DNA of 64,000 nt, taken from NCBI RefSeq assembly GCF_000420645.1, contig NZ_ATVI01000005.1, positions 1,038,357-1,102,356 on the forward strand. Direction: 5' to 3'. Under the pieces are notes generated by a model. It was not told where the DNA came from. It did no database searches and saw only the letters and a list, made by a program, of their open reading frames with translations. How positions within the stretch are numbered: position 1 is the first letter of the stretch; each line of letters opens with the position of its first letter. Below are positions 41,726 to 53,234 of this stretch, in pieces. The DNA comes from Nevskia ramosa DSM 11499 (lineage in GTDB: Bacteria > Pseudomonadota > Gammaproteobacteria > Nevskiales > Nevskiaceae). The position numbers and the translations under genes were made by a program.

Positions 41726-43066
41726 TCAGCTTTCGCTGCGCACGCGCCGCATGACCTTAATCCGCTCGATGCGCGGGCCGGTGACTCTCTGCACGGTGAT
41801 CTCGTGTGCGCCGATGACGATCTGATCACCACGCACCGCGATGCGATCGAGCTTCTGCATCACCAGGCCGGCCACGGTATCGACATCCTCGCTGCCATCG
41901 ATCTCGGCGCCGAGCACGCGCTCCAGCCGGTAGACCGGCGTATCGCCACGGAGCAGCAGGCTGCCATCGGCGAGATGGACGATGCGCCGATCGACCTGGC
42001 CGGCGCGGCGCGGCTCGTACTCGTCGACGATCTCGCCGAGCATCGCTTCGAGTACGTCTTCCAGAGTCACGAAGCCATCCATGGTGCCTTCGAAATCGTC
42101 GACCAGCGCCAGATGTGGCGCACCCTGGCGGAAGCGGCGCAGCACTTCAAGTGCCGGCGTGTCTTCGCGGAAACGATGGATGTCGCGGGCCAGGCGGCGC
42201 AGGCGCTGCGGGTAATCGTCGCCCGGTGGTTCGAGCAGCAGATCCTTGACGTGGACGACGCCGACGATGGCCTCGTCCTCATCGAGCAGCGGATAGCGGC
42301 TGTAGCCGTACTTCTGGACGATCCGCCGCACTTCGGCGTGGCTGCTGTCGTGATCCAGGCCGATCATCTCGCGGCGCGTGCGCATCAGATCGCTGGCGAC
42401 CAGATCCTGCAGCTCCAGCGTGTGCGCCAGCATGATGTTGAGGTTCGACTCCGGCTTGTCGCCGGCGGCATGGCTGAGATGCAGGATCATCTTCAACTCG
42501 TCATGCGTGTAGCTGTTGTTGGCATCGTGGCCGCCGGTGCCTTCGAGGCCGGCCGCCTTCAGCGCGATGTTGGCGCTGCGGTTCAGCAGTTCGATCGCCG
42601 GATACATCAGCCAGTAGAACGCGTACAGCGGCGTCGCCGTCCACAGCGACACGCCTTCCGGCTGACGGATCGCCATCGACTTCGGCGCCAGCTCGCCGAT
42701 GACGATATGCAGAAACGAGATCACCGTGAACGCGACGATGAACGCAATCGTGTGCATGGTGCGTTCGTTGTCGATACCGGCCATGGTCAGCAGCGGTTCC
42801 AGCAGGCTGGCAAACGCCGGTTCGCCGACCCAGCCGAGGCCGAGTGAAGACAGGGTGATGCCGAGCTGGCAGGCCGACAGATAGGTATCGAGCCGACCAT
42901 GCACCTTGCCGAGAATGCGGCCCCGCCAGCCGTTCTGCGTGCTGAGTTCCTGCGCCCGCGTGGTGCGCAGCTTGACTAGCGAAAACTCCGCGGCGACGAA
43001 GAAGCCGTTCAGCACCACGAGCGCGAATGCCAGTGCGACCAGCAACGCGTTGTCGAAAGAAGACAT
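41726..43066 (-). CDS. CNNM/CorC (HlyC) family membrane protein
   Basis: Inner-membrane protein of 446 aa of the CNNM family, linked in other bacteria to Mg2+ or cation homeostasis. Domain order: DUF21 with about four helices (LLVALAFALVVLNGFFVAAE, TLSSLGLGWVGEPAFASLL, VISFLHIVIGELAPKSMAI), two CBS repeats (YGYSRYPLLDEDEAIVGVVH; APHLALVDDFEGTMDGFVTL followed by EDVLEAMLGEI), and a C-terminal CorC-HlyC domain (DTPVYRLERVLGAEIDG). It sits between kdpC and kdpD, the reading frame ending 3 bases before kdpD. Starts 43066 or 43081 are possible. Confidence 0.88.
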   Translation of the reverse strand: MSSFDNALLVALAFALVVLNGFFVAAEFSLVKLRTTRAQELSTQNGWRGRILGKVHGRLDTYLSACQLGITLSSLGLGWVGEPAFASLLEPLLTMAGIDNERTMHTIAFIVAFTVISFLHIVIGELAPKSMAIRQPEGVSLWTATPLYAFYWLMYPAIELLNRSANIALKAAGLEGTGGHDANNSYTHDELKMILHLSHAAGDKPESNLNIMLAHTLELQDLVASDLMRTRREMIGLDHDSSHAEVRRIVQKYGYSRYPLLDEDEAIVGVVHVKDLLLEPPGDDYPQRLRRLARDIHRFREDTPALEVLRRFRQGAPHLALVDDFEGTMDGFVTLEDVLEAMLGEIVDEYEPRRAGQVDRRIVHLADGSLLLRGDTPVYRLERVLGAEIDGSEDVDTVAGLVMQKLDRIAVRGDQIVIGAHEITVQRVTGPRIERIKVMRRVRSES

Positions 43067-43104
43067 GAGACCGTGCGGCATGCCCCAGGATGGAGGCCGG
43101 GGGC

Positions 43105-43110
43105 AGTATA
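43105..43110 (-). promoter_or_regulatory. candidate -10 box upstream of the CNNM gene
   Basis: Minus-strand TATACT, 5 of 6 match to TATAAT, about 38 bp before the CNNM start in the 137-bp gap after kdpC. No convincing -35 box at 16-18 bp; TGACGG lies 19 bp upstream. It would let CNNM-kdpDE be made without kdpFABC. Confidence 0.3.
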
Positions 43111-43203
43111 TCGTCCGCTGGGAAAAGGTCCGTCATGACCTTCATGGGCTCGATGTAACTTCGATGCCGTCGCTGGTTCGCCACCGAAAGCTCGGTAGCC
43201 GGT

Positions 43204-43791
43204 TCAGGGTATGGCAGCGGTGATCGGCGCCAGCTGGTCGAGCGCCAGGTTCAGCACCAGCACGTTGACCACCGGCTCGCCGATCAGGCCGAGCGCATCG
43301 TGCTCGGCCTTGGCAGCCACCAGCTCACGCAGCTTCTGCGCATCGAGCTTGCGAGCCTTGGCGATGCGCGGCAGCTGGAATTCGGCTGCGGCCAGTGAAA
43401 TCTGCGGATCGAGCCCGCTGCCGGAGGTGGTGACCAGATCGACCGGCACCGCGGCTTTCGGATTCTCGGCGGCGAGCTTGTCGGCATCGGCCTTGACCCG
43501 ATCGAGCAGCGCTTTCGAAGTCGGGCCCAGATTCGAGCCGCTAGAAGACGACGCGTTGTACGGATCCGGCGAGGTCGCCGATGGCCGGCCGTGGAAGTAC
43601 TGTTCGCCAGCGAAGGTCTGGCCGATCAGCTCGGAGCCGATGACCTTGCCATCACGCTCGATCAGACTGCCGTTGGCCTGATACGGGAACAGTGCCTGGG
43701 CAAGGCCGGTGATCGCCAGCGGGTAGGCGATGCCGGTCAGCGCGGTGAACAGCGCCAGCAGGACGATGGCGGGACGTAGTTGTTGCAGCAT
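43204..43791 (-). CDS. kdpC: K+-transporting ATPase subunit C
   Basis: Small subunit of the KdpFABC K+ pump that stabilises ATP binding at KdpB. The 195-aa protein has one N-terminal membrane helix ([20 protein letters not shown]) and the family blocks [56 protein letters not shown] and [15 protein letters not shown]. It follows kdpB by 37 bp. Confidence 0.97.
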   Translation of the reverse strand: MLQQLRPAIVLLALFTALTGIAYPLAITGLAQALFPYQANGSLIERDGKVIGSELIGQTFAGEQYFHGRPSATSPDPYNASSSSGSNLGPTSKALLDRVKADADKLAAENPKAAVPVDLVTTSGSGLDPQISLAAAEFQLPRIAKARKLDAQKLRELVAAKAEHDALGLIGEPVVNVLVLNLALDQLAPITAAIP

Positions 43792-43828
43792 GGGGTTGCT
43801 CCAGTTCGTTGTGGCTGTTCAGCCGGGC

Positions 43829-45883
<2,055 letters not shown>

Positions 45884-45930
45884 GGATTCTCTCGAATCCG
45901 GATTCCGGGATCAGCCGGAACCCGGCAGAT

Positions 45931-47670
45931 TCAGAACGTGGAACCGGCGAGCATCGCCAGGTGCTCGACCACCGGCCCCAGCGCCAGCGCCGGGAAGTAG
46001 GTCAGGCCGCCGACGATCACCACGATCGCCACCAGCAGGCCGATGAACAGCGGCCCATCGGTCGGGAAGCTGCCCGAGGTCGGCGGTGACTTGCTCTTGG
46101 CGACCAGCGAGCCGGCGACGGCCAGCATCGGCACGATCACCGCGAAGCGGCCGATCATCATCGCGGCAGCCAGAGTCAGGTTCCAGAACGGCGTGTTAGC
46201 GGTGAGGCCCGCAAAGGCGCTGCCGTTGTTGCCGACCGCCGAGGTGTAGGCATAGAGCATTTCGCTGAAGCCATGCGGGCCGGCATTGGCCAGACCCTGC
46301 AAAGCGACCGGCGAGACACTGGCCACCGCCAGGAAGCCGAGCAGCGCCAGCGGCATGCACAGGATCGACAGCACAGTGAGCTTGATCTCGCGCGCTTCGA
46401 TTTTCTTGCCGAGGTATTCCGGCGTGCGGCCCACCATCAGGCCGGCGATGAACAGCGCGACGATGGCAAACAGCAGCATGCCGTACAGGCCGCTGCCGAC
46501 GCCGCCGAACACCACTTCGCCGAGCATGATGTTGACCAGCGGCACGGCACCGCCCAGTGGCGTGAAGCTGTCGTGCATCGAATTCACCGCGCCACAGGAG
46601 GCATCGGTGGTCACCGTCGCGAACAGGGTCGAGGCGGCGATGCCGAAGCGCGCTTCCTTGCCTTCCATGTTGCCGCCGGACTGGATCAGGCTGGCGGTCT
46701 GGTCGATGCCCATTGAGGCGAATGCCGGGTTGCCCGCGCTTTCCGCCCAGAACGAAGCCCCAGCGCCGGCCAGGAACAGCACCGCCATCGCGCTGTAGAT
46801 CGCCCAGCCCTGCAGCTCGTTCTTGACCATGCGGCCGAAGGTGTTGGTCAGCGCGGCGGAGATCAGGAAGATCGCCAGCATCTGAACGAAGTTGGCGAGC
46901 GCCGTCGGATTCTCGAACGGATGCGCAGCATTGGCGTTGAAGAAGCCGCCGCCATTGGTGCCGAGCATCTTGATCGCGACTTGCGACGCGACTGGCCCCT
47001 GGGCGATCAGCTGCTTGGCGCCTTCGAGCGTGGTCGCTTCCGTGGCGCCGATGAAGTTCTGCGGCGTGCCCTGCCAGACCAGGAACAGCGACAGCAGGAT
47101 CGACAGTGGCAGCAGCACATAGAGCGTGGCGCGGGTCATATCGACCCAGAAATTGCCCAGGCCTTTACCCTTTTCACGGGCAAAACCACGAATCAGCGCG
47201 ATCGCCAGCGCGATGCCGGTAGCCGCCGACAGGAAGTTCTGCACCGCCAGGCCGAACATCTGTGTGCCGTGCGACATCGTTGATTCGCCGCCGTAGCTCT
47301 GCCAGTTGGTGTTGGTGACGAAGCTCACCGCGGTGTTCAGGCTGAGATCGCCAGTCAGCGCGCCATAGCCCTGCGGATTCAGCGGCAGCCAGCCCTGCAG
47401 CTGCTGGATCGCGAACAGCAGCAGATAGCCGCCGAGGCTGAACACCAGCATCGCGGTCGCGTAACGGATCCAGGTCTGATCTTCGTTGCTGCGAACGCCG
47501 GCCAGCTTGTAGAAGCCGCGTTCAACCGGGCCGAGGACTATCGACAGCCAGGTGCGTTCACCTTCGAACACCCGCTTCAGATAGCCGCCGAGCGGCCGCG
47601 TCGCCAGCGTCAGGATCAGCAGGAACAGCGCGATCAGCAGCCAGCCGTCCGTGGTCGCCGAGGCCGTCAC
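45931..47670 (-). CDS. kdpA: K+-transporting ATPase subunit A
   Basis: K+-translocating subunit of KdpFABC, related to the K+ channel/Trk superfamily, 579 aa. The selectivity-loop regions are recognisable: [40 protein letters not shown], and [20 protein letters not shown]. About ten membrane helices. The start is a GTG at 47670 that overlaps the kdpF stop (GTGA), although the frame is open to 47745. Confidence 0.97.
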   Translation of the reverse strand: MTASATTDGWLLIALFLLILTLATRPLGGYLKRVFEGERTWLSIVLGPVERGFYKLAGVRSNEDQTWIRYATAMLVFSLGGYLLLFAIQQLQGWLPLNPQGYGALTGDLSLNTAVSFVTNTNWQSYGGESTMSHGTQMFGLAVQNFLSAATGIALAIALIRGFAREKGKGLGNFWVDMTRATLYVLLPLSILLSLFLVWQGTPQNFIGATEATTLEGAKQLIAQGPVASQVAIKMLGTNGGGFFNANAAHPFENPTALANFVQMLAIFLISAALTNTFGRMVKNELQGWAIYSAMAVLFLAGAGASFWAESAGNPAFASMGIDQTASLIQSGGNMEGKEARFGIAASTLFATVTTDASCGAVNSMHDSFTPLGGAVPLVNIMLGEVVFGGVGSGLYGMLLFAIVALFIAGLMVGRTPEYLGKKIEAREIKLTVLSILCMPLALLGFLAVASVSPVALQGLANAGPHGFSEMLYAYTSAVGNNGSAFAGLTANTPFWNLTLAAAMMIGRFAVIVPMLAVAGSLVAKSKSPPTSGSFPTDGPLFIGLLVAIVVIVGGLTYFPALALGPVVEHLAMLAGSTF

Positions 47671-47759
47671 TGGAATTTCTCCGGCTTCAGCAGCGCATAG
47701 CCGAGATAGGCCAGCAGGATCAGGACGGCGAAGGCGCCCAACCAATGATCAAAGCTCAT
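47667..47759 (-). CDS. kdpF: K+-transporting ATPase subunit F
   Basis: Thirty-residue single-helix subunit that stabilises the Kdp complex. It begins [20 protein letters not shown] and ends LLKPEKFQ; a hydrophobic helix ending in a (K/R)PE(K/R)F motif is the KdpF signature. Overlaps kdpA by 4 bases. A second ATG one codon upstream (47762) is possible. Confidence 0.93.
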   Translation of the reverse strand: MSFDHWLGAFAVLILLAYLGYALLKPEKFQ

Positions 47760-47769
47760 CATCGTGCCC

Positions 47770-47850
47770 TCAGATGCGGTCGCAGAAGAGCACGTAGGAA
47801 ATCAATACCGCGAAACCGGCCACGCCGAGCAGCAGCAGGAACATCGTCAT
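47770..47850 (-). CDS. 26-aa single-helix membrane micropeptide upstream of kdpF
   Basis: An ATG at 47850 with GGAG 7-8 bases upstream opens a 26-codon frame ending 10 bases before kdpF. The peptide is one hydrophobic helix (MTMFLLLLGVAGFAVLISYV) ending in LFCDRI, the size and shape of KdpF but lacking its C-terminal motif. It would be the first gene of the kdp transcript. A dedicated ribosome-binding site, tight spacing and clean hydrophobicity argue for a real gene; a role as an extra small Kdp subunit is inference. Confidence 0.62.
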   Translation of the reverse strand: MTMFLLLLGVAGFAVLISYVLFCDRI

Positions 47851-47938
47851 CGAAATCGCTCCAACGCCGGCAAGCTCCGGCCCGTGCATTGGGCGCCGGG
47901 TGGCCGTTGGGAATCGAGACGTCGGGAGGGGGAAAAAA

Positions 47939-47956
47939 ATAAAGAACGCGTAAAGA
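47939..47956 (-). promoter_or_regulatory. candidate KdpE-binding direct repeat upstream of kdp operon
   Basis: Minus-strand direct repeat TCTTTAC (47950-47956) and TCTTTAT (47939-47945), repeated every 11 bp (one helical turn), followed by a T-run. E. coli KdpE binds a T-rich site with TTTATA and TTTACA units. It lies about 90 bp upstream of the micropeptide start, a suitable activator position. Confidence 0.45.
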
Positions 47957-47988
47957 TCGGCTGGATGGCCGGTCCGTCGGGGTGAAGC

Positions 47989-48009
47989 CCCCTCTCTCCG
48001 GGAGAGGGG
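47989..48009 (-). terminator. possible hairpin after the lipoprotein gene
   Basis: CCCCTCTC (47989-47996), 5-nt loop, GAGAGGGG (48002-48009), starting 9 bp after the stop of the 48-50 kb lipoprotein gene on the minus strand. No T-tract follows, so it may separate that gene from kdp only partly. Confidence 0.35.
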
Positions 48010-48017
48010 AGCGAGTC

Positions 48018-49763
48018 TTACGGAGCGGGTACGCTCTCGACCGGCGTCGCCGTCGTCTTCTCGACTTCACGCGGCGTCTCGACCTTCTGCGGGGCCTGTT
48101 CGATGACCGGCGTTGCCCCGGTTTCGGACAGGCTCTGCGCTGCATCGACCTTCGCCCCGGTACGAACCGCATCGACCACCAGGCTGTCGCGACGTACCGC
48201 GGCTTCGGTGCTCTTGACGCTGGCGCCGGACTGCAGCGACGAGATCGCCGAATTGACGATGCTCGCGCAACTGGTGCAGCGCGTTTTCGCCAGCAGCTTC
48301 TTCAGATCACGATTGGCGGCGTCCGGGCCGCTGGCGGCGCCGGTGATGCGCAGCACTTCGCTGCGATACCAGCGCTCCAGCAGGCCGAAGGCATTGCTGA
48401 CGCCGGCGACCAGATAGGCGCGCGATTCGGCGTCGATCGCCGGAATCGCTTCGGCGGTGTTCAGGCGGCGCAGCGCCAGTTCGGTCTGGGCGGCGTCTTC
48501 GCTGCTCGGGGCATCGTCGTCATCGGCATAGCGATGGACCACGGTGTCTACGGCGTCGATTGCGCGGAAACCATCGAGCAGGGTGGCCCAGGTGCGACGC
48601 GTGGTCGGCGTGGCACTGGCCAGGGCTTCATCGAGGCAGGCATCGAGCCGCGTCGAACGGGCGACCATGTAGCGCTGCCAGTAGCTGTAGCGCGGGCTGT
48701 CGGTACCAGGCAGCGCCAGCCGCTGATAGCGCCAGGCAGCGCGCGACAGGCGATCGATCGAACCACCGGATTCGCGGATGTCGGCCAGCACGATGCGCCG
48801 CTTCAGCAGCAGGTCTTCGAGGAAGGCCTGGCGGCCGGTCAGCGCACCGGTGGCGATGGCATCGGCGGTCTTTGCCAGGGTGCCGCGATCGGTGGCGCAA
48901 GGTCCGCCCTGGGCAACCAGATCATCGATCGGCCGGTAATCGCTGACTCTCAGATCGAACAGCAGATAGGGCGTGGTGAACGGCATGCTCTTGCCGTCCT
49001 TCTGGACGCAGAGCTTCGGGTTCTCGATTTCCAGGCTGCAGAGATCGACTTCAGTGGCGACCGGCGGCCGCTTCTTGTCCTCGTTGAGCAGCACGAAAGC
49101 GACCACGCGGCCATCGAGACCGTCGAGCGTCTCGGCGACCTGGAAGGTGTATTCCTTCTTGCGCTCCCACTTGCGGTTGGCGCTGGTCGCCGACTTCTCC
49201 AGCATCGGCACCACGAAGGTCTGGAACGCGGTGATCGGCACGCCGCCGAGCACGGTGGCGACGCCGGTGATTGCGGCCGGCGTCTTCTTGATCGTTTCCA
49301 TCAGCGGGCCGAGCGTCGCCGCACCGCTCTCGGTGACGCCGCGGACGATCAGGGTCAGGGTCGCGGCACCAGTCAACGAACCAGCCTTGACGACGATGCC
49401 GCCGGCCAGGGTGCGAGCGGTCAGATCCTCGCTGCTGGCCTTGTCGACGTCATAGCTGAGCAGCGGCACTTCCGGCGCCACCGTGTCTCGGCCGGGGCCG
49501 GCGAGCGGCTGCAGCTTGGCGGTGACCACGATCAGCTTGGGCGCATCGCTGCCATAGAACTTCAAGCGCTCGGCGTCGACGCCGATGTTGCTCGACACCT
49601 GCACCTGCAGATAGCCGTCCTCGCCAAGTTCGGAAACCCGCGCGCCCGGCGCATGGCCGAGCTCCACCGTCGCGGTCTCGATGAAGCGGGACGACGAGGC
49701 GCAGCCGCTCAGCAGCAACAGCGGAACGACGGCGGCGAGGGCGAAGCGGGCGCGAAGCATCAT
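48018..49763 (-). CDS. lipoprotein of unknown function, 581 aa
   Basis: I do not recognise the family. The N-terminus is a lipoprotein signal, MMLRARFALAAVVPLLLLSG followed by Cys21, so the mature protein is probably anchored by lipid. The body is mixed alpha/beta with no membrane helices. The region around residues 120-190 is rich in Thr/Ala/Gly (GVATVLGGVPITAFQTFVVP). A CxxC occurs in TRCTSCASIVNSAISSLQSG. The last 70 residues are disordered-looking with TPVIEQAPQKVETPREVEKT. Upstream ATGs (to 49799) give no better signal. It follows addA by 63 bp on the same strand. Confidence 0.7.
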   Translation of the reverse strand: MMLRARFALAAVVPLLLLSGCASSSRFIETATVELGHAPGARVSELGEDGYLQVQVSSNIGVDAERLKFYGSDAPKLIVVTAKLQPLAGPGRDTVAPEVPLLSYDVDKASSEDLTARTLAGGIVVKAGSLTGAATLTLIVRGVTESGAATLGPLMETIKKTPAAITGVATVLGGVPITAFQTFVVPMLEKSATSANRKWERKKEYTFQVAETLDGLDGRVVAFVLLNEDKKRPPVATEVDLCSLEIENPKLCVQKDGKSMPFTTPYLLFDLRVSDYRPIDDLVAQGGPCATDRGTLAKTADAIATGALTGRQAFLEDLLLKRRIVLADIRESGGSIDRLSRAAWRYQRLALPGTDSPRYSYWQRYMVARSTRLDACLDEALASATPTTRRTWATLLDGFRAIDAVDTVVHRYADDDDAPSSEDAAQTELALRRLNTAEAIPAIDAESRAYLVAGVSNAFGLLERWYRSEVLRITGAASGPDAANRDLKKLLAKTRCTSCASIVNSAISSLQSGASVKSTEAAVRRDSLVVDAVRTGAKVDAAQSLSETGATPVIEQAPQKVETPREVEKTTATPVESVPAP

Positions 49764-49826
49764 GAGCAGGCAGTGAAAGTGGTGACAGGACGACAACACG
49801 AGGGACAGCGTAAAGCCCGCAGCGGT

Positions 49827-52800
49827 TCAGTCCTCAGTTCGGTTTGATGGCATCGGCAGCCAGCTCGCCGTCGCTGTCAGCACCAGCCCGGCGCGGATCG
49901 CGCGGCCTGGAAACACCTTGCCGATCGCATCGACATAGGCATCCATCTGGCTGCGATGCTGCTGCACGAGGCTGGCGGCATCCGGGCGCGGCGCAGTCTT
50001 GTAATCGACGATCCACAGCTGCGCACCGTCGTCGATCAGGCGGTCGATGATGCCGTTGCGCGGCGTGCCGTCATCGGCCTGCCACTGCACCGGCACTTCA
50101 TTCCAGGCCCGCACGAGCCGTGCCGGATCGAACAGCATGGTCAGCTGCGGGCTGGTCAGCACGGTTCGGGCTTCGGCGAGCCATCCGTCAGTGAGGCTCG
50201 GATCGACGATTTCACCGAACTGGGCTTCCAGCTGAGCGACCAGACCGTCTGCACGCAGTGCGAGACCGCGCACCAGCTGCTCGATCAGCCAGTGAATCGC
50301 CCGGCCGCGCAGCACGGCGTCGGGATCGCGTGCCGTGCCGTGGCTGGATGGGGTCGCGCCCGTGCGCAGCAACGCGGGCAAGCGTTCACGCAGACGCGGC
50401 GATTCGGCAGGCGCTGCCGCAGTGGTGGCCACGGCCGCTGCAGGGATCACCGGAAAATTGCCGAGGCGGATTCCGAGCGTGCCTTCCGGTGCATCGGCCA
50501 GCGGTTGCATGCCATGTTCGGCGACCAGCTGGATCATCGCGTCCACGGCGTGCTGGTGCCAGCGGCGCAGCCGGTCTTCCTGCTTCTGCGCGAACGCCGA
50601 CACGAACAGGTACTGGCGAGCGCGGGTGGTGGCGACGTACAGCAGGTTCAGCACTTCGCGATCCTGCTTTTTGCGACGCGTTTCGATCAGTTCTTCGCTG
50701 CGGGCATCGCGCTCCGGTTTGGCGCCGATCAGCACGAACGCGCGGGGCCGGTCGGCGTCCGATGGCCAGTCGACCAGCCAGCCGGCATCGCGGCTGCTCG
50801 GCGTCGGCGCGGTGTTGACCACGAACACGGCTGGCGCTTCCAGGCCCTTAGAGGCATGCACGGTCATCACCCGTACCGCATCGGCGGTGGCCGGCGGCGC
50901 TTCGTCGGGCGCGTCCTTGCCGGCGGCGGCGAGCCTGGCAAGCGCCTGATTCAGGCGGCCGAGCGTCGGATAGCGGCCCTGGTCGATGTTCAGCACCTGC
51001 TGCATCAGCGCGCCCAGATTGACTCTGATGCGCCGGTCTGCAGGCATCACCGCTTCATAGCGTGATGCGAGATCCAGCTCGCCGTCGATACGGTCGAGCA
51101 GGTCGTGGGCGGGCAGGCGGCTGGCGGCCTTAAGCCATGCCGCGATGGCCGCGGCCGCGCGCGCCAGCGGTTCGCCCAAGGCATCGTGCCCGGCGTCGCG
51201 GCTGGCAAGCGACTGCAAGCGACTCCACCAATCGCGGCCGTCGTCGCGGGCCAGGGCCAGTTGCACCAGATCGTCGTCGCTGGCCGCGAACATCGGCGAG
51301 CGCAGCACCTGGGCCAGATCGAGATCGCGCTGCGGGCTGTCGAGCAAGCGCAGCAAGGCCATCAGATCGCGCGCCAGCACGGTATCGAGCAGACCGCCGC
51401 GCGCCGATCCCACGAATGGAATCCTCGCTTCGGCCAGCGCCTGCTCGATGGCGCGCAGATGCGTGCGTTCGCGGGCCAGGATCATCACGTCGGCATAGCC
51501 GAGCGCACGCGGTGGCTGGCCGTCGACGGCGACCGGTAGCCGGGCATCGATCAGCGCACGGATGCGCGCCGCGACCTGGGCGCCTTCGCGGGCGGCAAGG
51601 CTCTGCTCCTCGTCCGCAAGCGCCTCGGTCAGCGGATCGCGCAAGGTACCGACGACCAGTTGCTTGCGGTCGAGCTTGTCGGCTGCAGCGGCGACCAGGG
51701 CTTCGACCTCGGGCACGACTCGCGGCAGCACTTCCACCGCGCCCCAGTCGTCGCTGCGATGAGTGGCGTGCGGCTCGAAACCGATCGTCGTCGCGTCCTC
51801 GCCGGTGAACAGCGCGTTGACGAACGCGATCACCGCCGGGGCGCTGCGCCGTGAATCGTTGAGCGGCTGCTTGACGCCGCCAAGGCGGTCGCACAGGTAG
51901 TCACCGGCACGCGCCAGCAGTTCCGGATTGGCACGCCGGAAGCCGTAGATGCTCTGCTTCGGATCGCCGACCACGAAAGCGCTGCGCGGTCGTTCCCGGT
52001 CCTCGGCCATGTTGTCGAGGATGGTCAGCAGCAGCGACCACTGGGTCGGGCTGGTGTCCTGGAATTCGTCGAGCAGCAGGTGGTCGATGCGGCGATCGAG
52101 CTTGTATTGCACCCAGTCGCGATCCGGGCCGCGCAATAGTTTCCAAGCCTGCCATTCGAGATCGTCGAAGCCGAGCGCATTGCGTGCTCGCAGCGCTTCG
52201 TCACGCGCGGCCAGCAAGCGGATGCCGAGCGTTGCCGCAGCGACACCGCGCTGCCAGTTGCGGCGGGCGATGCGGGCGCAAGCGATGGCTTCGAGCGTGG
52301 TGCAGATCGTGTCGTAGACCGCCATGAAGCGGGCGAATTCGGCCTGGCTGACCTTGGCCTTGATCTTCAGCTTGCGGCGTTCGCCATCGGTCAGGAACTT
52401 CTGCGCGGCCGCGAAGCGAGCAAGGGCGTCGGTGGCGGCCAGTGCTGCCGCCGGCACCTCGGCCTTCAGATGGCCGAGCCCGCCGAAATCGGTCAGCAGG
52501 TCATAGGCACGGCTCAGCTGCTCGACGAATTCCGGCGTCATCAGCGCCGCTTCCGGAGGTGTTGCGTCGTCCGGATCGACGCCGAGTTCGTCGGCCAGCA
52601 TCGCCGAGTAGTTGGCGATCTGCTCGTCGGCCGGCCAGTCCTGCACCAGCGCACGCCAGTCGCTGCGCTGCTGGATGAAGCCATCGAGCCAGCCGCGCAG
52701 CTGGTGTTCGCTGGCACCGTCGTCGATCAGCTGCCTGAAGGCCCGGGCTTCCGCGCTGTCCGGCTGGCGATGCAGCGCGTCGAGCAGCGTGGTCCAGGCT

Positions 52801-53234
52801 TCGGCCAGCAGTTCGCGCTCGTCTTCCAGCAGCGTGTAGCCGGGCGGAATGCCGGCCTCGATCGCGAAGCGGGTGAGCAGGTCCTGGCAGAACGCATGCA
52901 GGGTCAGTGCGCGCAAGCCGAACGGCGCTTGCAGCAGGCGCTCGTACTGGCTGCGCGCCAGCGCTCGCAGCGTGTCGTCTGGCCGCAGGTCGATGTTGAT
53001 CAGCTCGCGATCGAGCGCCTCGTCGCTGGCGAAAGCCAGTTCGCGCAACCGGCTTTCGACCCGCTCGCGCATCTCGGCCGCGGCCTTGCGGGTGAAGGTC
53101 AGCGCGAGAATGCCGCCGGGGTCGGTGCCGGCCAGCAGCAGGCGCACGACTCGCGACACCAGCTGCCAGGTCTTGCCGCTGCCGGCCGACGCGACGACGC
53201 TGACCGAGCGAGCCGGATCGAGCGCGAGCTTCAC
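49827..53234 (-). CDS. addA: AddA-like UvrD/Rep-type helicase-nuclease
   Basis: ATP-dependent DNA helicase/exonuclease of 1135 aa for double-strand-break processing. Motifs: Walker A VVASAGSGKTWQLVSRVVRL, then LTFTRKAAAEMRERVESRL (motif Ia), DHLLLDEFQDTSPTQWSLL (Walker B), FVVGDPKQSIYGFRRANPEL (motif III), VRVMTVHASKGLEAPAVFVV (motif V), and a C-terminal PD-(D/E)XK nuclease (GIIDRLIDDGAQLWIVDYKT). The GTG at 53234 overlaps the addB stop as GTGA; the frame extends to 53282. The family is the AddA counterpart found with AddB-like partners in beta/gammaproteobacteria, used instead of RecBCD. Confidence 0.9.
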   Translation of the reverse strand: MKLALDPARSVSVVASAGSGKTWQLVSRVVRLLLAGTDPGGILALTFTRKAAAEMRERVESRLRELAFASDEALDRELINIDLRPDDTLRALARSQYERLLQAPFGLRALTLHAFCQDLLTRFAIEAGIPPGYTLLEDERELLAEAWTTLLDALHRQPDSAEARAFRQLIDDGASEHQLRGWLDGFIQQRSDWRALVQDWPADEQIANYSAMLADELGVDPDDATPPEAALMTPEFVEQLSRAYDLLTDFGGLGHLKAEVPAAALAATDALARFAAAQKFLTDGERRKLKIKAKVSQAEFARFMAVYDTICTTLEAIACARIARRNWQRGVAAATLGIRLLAARDEALRARNALGFDDLEWQAWKLLRGPDRDWVQYKLDRRIDHLLLDEFQDTSPTQWSLLLTILDNMAEDRERPRSAFVVGDPKQSIYGFRRANPELLARAGDYLCDRLGGVKQPLNDSRRSAPAVIAFVNALFTGEDATTIGFEPHATHRSDDWGAVEVLPRVVPEVEALVAAAADKLDRKQLVVGTLRDPLTEALADEEQSLAAREGAQVAARIRALIDARLPVAVDGQPPRALGYADVMILARERTHLRAIEQALAEARIPFVGSARGGLLDTVLARDLMALLRLLDSPQRDLDLAQVLRSPMFAASDDDLVQLALARDDGRDWWSRLQSLASRDAGHDALGEPLARAAAAIAAWLKAASRLPAHDLLDRIDGELDLASRYEAVMPADRRIRVNLGALMQQVLNIDQGRYPTLGRLNQALARLAAAGKDAPDEAPPATADAVRVMTVHASKGLEAPAVFVVNTAPTPSSRDAGWLVDWPSDADRPRAFVLIGAKPERDARSEELIETRRKKQDREVLNLLYVATTRARQYLFVSAFAQKQEDRLRRWHQHAVDAMIQLVAEHGMQPLADAPEGTLGIRLGNFPVIPAAAVATTAAAPAESPRLRERLPALLRTGATPSSHGTARDPDAVLRGRAIHWLIEQLVRGLALRADGLVAQLEAQFGEIVDPSLTDGWLAEARTVLTSPQLTMLFDPARLVRAWNEVPVQWQADDGTPRNGIIDRLIDDGAQLWIVDYKTAPRPDAASLVQQHRSQMDAYVDAIGKVFPGRAIRAGLVLTATASWLPMPSNRTED

